A stretch of DNA of 64,000 nt from Ignavibacteriota bacterium (GTDB taxonomy: Bacteria; Bacteroidota; Ignavibacteria; UBA10030; SZUA-254), in NCBI GenBank assembly GCA_016212665.1, contig JACREZ010000016.1:275132-339131 (forward strand), written 5' to 3'. The position numbers and the translations under genes were made by a program. Positions 61,454 through 64,000 of this stretch are shown here, piece after piece. Under the pieces are notes generated by a model. It did no database searches. It had not been told where the DNA came from and was given only the letters and a program-made list of their open reading frames with translations. Positions within the stretch are counted from its first letter, which is position 1. Each line of letters opens with the position of its first letter.

Positions 61454-64000
61454 ATGAGGACCGTTATTTCTTTTTCCGATAACAAACCCACCCAACAATT
61501 CATTTCTTACTTTTCACATAGTATGAAGAACAGTTTCTCTTTGCTCATCGTTTTGACTTTATTCTTTTCGATGATGACAGCAACTTCGCATGCTCAATCG
61601 AATTCCTCTCTCCAGCAGAACAAGTTAGGAGTTCCGACTTCAGACGAATGGAAATCGTTAGAGAATAAAAGCGATGCGCAAAGTTCTCTTCGCTGGGAAG
61701 AATTGAAAGAGAAGGGACTCATACCATCTCCGGAACAATCAACATATAAGGGCGAAATGAAATTGCCTGGAGAACTCAATCTTGTGTCAGAGTTTAACAA
61801 TCCCCTGACATCGTTGAAGACCCCTCGCGATGCATCGTTCAGTACTGTTCCATTTGTTGGCGCTTCATCACCGGACTATCGTAACGACGATCGTTCAAGT
61901 CAACTAATTCATTTGCCATTTGCGTTCAATCTCTATGGGTCTTCATATAACGCAGTGCATATTAATAATAATGGTAACATCTCTTTTGACCAACCTTACT
62001 ACACATTCAGTTCGACCGGTTTTCCCGTTAATCGCTATCCGATGGTCGCGCCGTTTTGGGCAGATGTTGATACAAGAAATCCTGCAAGCGGATTAGTCTA
62101 TTATAAAGTAGAAGCACATCGTTTAACGGTTATTTGGGAATCTGTTGGCTATTACAATCAACAAGCGGGGAAGAAAAATACATTTGAACTAATTATCTCT
62201 GATGGTTCGGATACATTAGTTGGTCTTGGAAACAACGTTTGTTTCAGTTACGGAGATATGCAATGGACCACAGGAAACGCGTCGGGTGGAGTGGGTGGAT
62301 TCGGTGGAGTCCCGGCCACTGCAGGTGTGAACAAAGGCGATGGAGTGAAGTTTGCTCAGATTGGTCGTTTCAATCAAGATAACGATACCTACGATGGACC
62401 GGGGGGAAATTATGACGGAGTGAATTATCTGGACGGCAAACAAGTTTGTTTTAATGTAGGTAGTGATAACATTGCTCCTATTGCAGGCGGATTTCCCCCG
62501 GGAAATATTATTGAAGTCATTGCAGGTAGTACGCTGAATGATACAGTAACATTCATCAGTCCTGAACTTGGGCAAACTACGCATACAGAAGTTGATGCGG
62601 CTGGCTTACCTAACTTTTCCGCGAACAGTACAGACGGAAATATTTCAACAATCCGATTTACATTTTCACCTACAAATGCTCAAGTTGGTGACCATGTTAT
62701 TCAGTTCACAGCAACAGATAATGGTATCCCGGTTGGCACCACAACGGTTTCATTGATTCTGCGAGTTATTAAAATTGCAACTATTAGCGGGATGAAATTT
62801 AATGATTTAGATGGCGACGGAATCAAAGATGCTGACGAATCCGGAATCTCAGGATGGAGAATATCATTAAATAACGGGTTGATGTCGGTAGTTACTGACC
62901 TGACAGGGAGATACGAGTTTGCAGGCATTACTCCCGGAACATATACGGTAAGTGAAGAGCAAAAAGAAAATTGGGTACAAACATATCCTTTGACAGGCGT
63001 TTATAACATTTCTGTAGATTACAATAATGATTATACTGGAAATGATTTTGGAAATTATCAATACGGTACAATTACGGGAATTAAATTCCATGATTTAAAT
63101 TATAATGGAGCGAGAGATGCTAATGAACCCGGATTGGCTGGCTGGCTGATTGAAGCAATCGGTCCGACTACCGATTCGGTTATTACAGATGAAAAGGGGA
63201 TGTATCAATTTTTTCATCTTGTTCCCGGAACCTATGTAATCAGTGAAGCACAACGACCGGGTTGGTCACAAACATTCCCTGCGTCTGAAAAATATTTTAC
63301 AACTGTTTTTTCCGGAAGTACAATTGACAGTATTGATTTTGGAAACATACAGTTAAGTATTATAACGGGTACCAAGTTTGAAGATGTAAATGGTAATAGT
63401 TCTCGTGAAGAGGATGAGCCGGGGTTGGCTGGATGGACAATACATCTTGTTGGACCGACGATGCTTGATACCGTAACAGACGAAAAGGGCAATTATAGTT
63501 TTTCAAATTTACTTCCCGGAAGTTACATCATAAGTGAGGAACCGCAGACAGGATGGACTCAGACTTTTCCCAATGCTCCAAATGTTTATAATCTTGTGGT
63601 TGAATTGGGAACGGTTCATAATTTTAAAGACTTCGGGAACTTCAAGAACATCAGCATCAGCGGGATGAAATTTGAAGATGAAGACGGAGACGGCGTGCAG
63701 GATGCACTCGAATCAGGATTACCGGGCTGGACAGTGACGCTCGAAAAGAACGGCAGTCCGTTCACGAGCGGGACGACCGGCGCGGACGGTTCGTACAGCT
63801 TCAACGATTTAGGCCCCGGCGTGTATCATGTCAGTGAAGAGACGCAGAGCGGCTGGACACAGACATACGGAAACGCGGGCTACACGGTGACGGCGACGAG
63901 CGGCGACAACAGCGGCGACAACAACTTCGGGAACTTCAAGAACATCAGCATCAGCGGGATGAAATTTGAAGATGAAGACGGAGACGGCGTGCAGGATGCG
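61454..64000 (+). CDS. giant NIDO/SdrB-repeat surface protein (3' end outside window)
   Basis: 849 codons are open to the right edge without a stop. AAGGA 8 bases before ATG 61454 supports this start, but a normal signal peptide begins only at the internal ATG 61523 (MKNSFSLLIVLTLFFSMMTA), so the longer form has a 23-residue extended n-region. Residues about 130-330 resemble a nidogen-like NIDO domain (LPFAFNLYGSSYNAVHINNN, MVAPFWADVDTRN). An Ig-like segment follows (about 335-440), then SdrB/Cna-B-like domains of about 98 residues (GMKFNDLDGDGIKDADESG, GIKFHDLNYNGARDANEPG, GTKFEDVNGN, GMKFEDEDGDGVQDALESG and a fifth begun at the edge). The last repeats are richer in GC and nearly identical in DNA. 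A calcium-stabilised surface stalk or adhesin is likely. Confidence 0.85.
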   Translation, partial: MRTVISFSDNKPTQQFISYFSHSMKNSFSLLIVLTLFFSMMTATSHAQSNSSLQQNKLGVPTSDEWKSLENKSDAQSSLRWEELKEKGLIPSPEQSTYKGEMKLPGELNLVSEFNNPLTSLKTPRDASFSTVPFVGASSPDYRNDDRSSQLIHLPFAFNLYGSSYNAVHINNNGNISFDQPYYTFSSTGFPVNRYPMVAPFWADVDTRNPASGLVYYKVEAHRLTVIWESVGYYNQQAGKKNTFELIISDGSDTLVGLGNNVCFSYGDMQWTTGNASGGVGGFGGVPATAGVNKGDGVKFAQIGRFNQDNDTYDGPGGNYDGVNYLDGKQVCFNVGSDNIAPIAGGFPPGNIIEVIAGSTLNDTVTFISPELGQTTHTEVDAAGLPNFSANSTDGNISTIRFTFSPTNAQVGDHVIQFTATDNGIPVGTTTVSLILRVIKIATISGMKFNDLDGDGIKDADESGISGWRISLNNGLMSVVTDLTGRYEFAGITPGTYTVSEEQKENWVQTYPLTGVYNISVDYNNDYTGNDFGNYQYGTITGIKFHDLNYNGARDANEPGLAGWLIEAIGPTTDSVITDEKGMYQFFHLVPGTYVISEAQRPGWSQTFPASEKYFTTVFSGSTIDSIDFGNIQLSIITGTKFEDVNGNSSREEDEPGLAGWTIHLVGPTMLDTVTDEKGNYSFSNLLPGSYIISEEPQTGWTQTFPNAPNVYNLVVELGTVHNFKDFGNFKNISISGMKFEDEDGDGVQDALESGLPGWTVTLEKNGSPFTSGTTGADGSYSFNDLGPGVYHVSEETQSGWTQTYGNAGYTVTATSGDNSGDNNFGNFKNISISGMKFEDEDGDGVQDA

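Overview
This window is a metagenome-style chromosomal segment (about 40-45% GC by eye) from a Gram-negative bacterium of the Ignavibacteria / Chlorobi / Bacteroidota neighbourhood. The evidence is a set of secreted proteins with type IX secretion (T9SS)-like C-terminal sorting domains (for example an FPNPFNPTTEI motif near 45.6 kb), a PorV/PorQ-family outer-membrane protein, two TonB-dependent receptors, propeller-type two-component sensors and SdrB/BNR surface proteins. Recognisable promoters look sigma70-like (TTGnCA-N17-TATAAT). I saw no rRNA, tRNA, CRISPR array, phage or transposase gene.

Layout. 1-11 kb (minus strand): a Tat-exported six-hairpin glycosidase cut by the left edge; a tandem operon of three paralogous large secreted proteins with Ca-binding-like acidic repeats and T9SS-like tails; a CDGSH iron-sulfur protein; a beta-helix surface protein. 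11-26.5 kb (plus): a propeller sensor histidine kinase, a small DUF2283 pair whose first gene carries an in-frame stop, an orphan sugar ABC permease, a POT-type transporter, a sialidase-like propeller protein, a second six-hairpin glycosidase, a GT-C/TPR membrane protein and an MGH1-like glycosidase. Carbohydrate handling is the common theme. 27-37.6 kb: a six-gene operon with its own promoter and terminator (DUF4382-like lipoprotein, Fn3-like protein, TonB-dependent receptor, a fourth member of the paralog family, a PorV/PorQ protein, a lipoprotein with a propeller inside a split lamin-tail-like domain). It looks like an envelope export/surface assembly unit. 37.7-45 kb: an SDR oxidoreductase, then a minus-strand TonB receptor / YfiR / hybrid histidine kinase module, then a tandem rhodanese. 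45-57 kb: a 1389-residue propeller/SdrB T9SS cargo, a decayed propeller fragment, an ECF sigma / anti-sigma / DUF4097 operon, a conserved-looking 57-residue protein, a lipoprotein and a beta-helix protein. 57.6-64 kb: an M16 protease pair (active plus inactive), a DUF167 protein, and a NIDO/SdrB surface protein cut by the right edge.

The most unusual non-coding object is a ten-unit, exactly 21-bp tandem array at 44963-45172. Every unit carries TGAA at the same offset and eight carry the full dyad TGAA-N4-TTCA. It lies between two convergent genes. The window is also dotted with independent heptanucleotide 'word' arrays, some inside coding sequence. A roughly 130-residue internally duplicated domain recurs near the C-terminus of four otherwise different secreted proteins.
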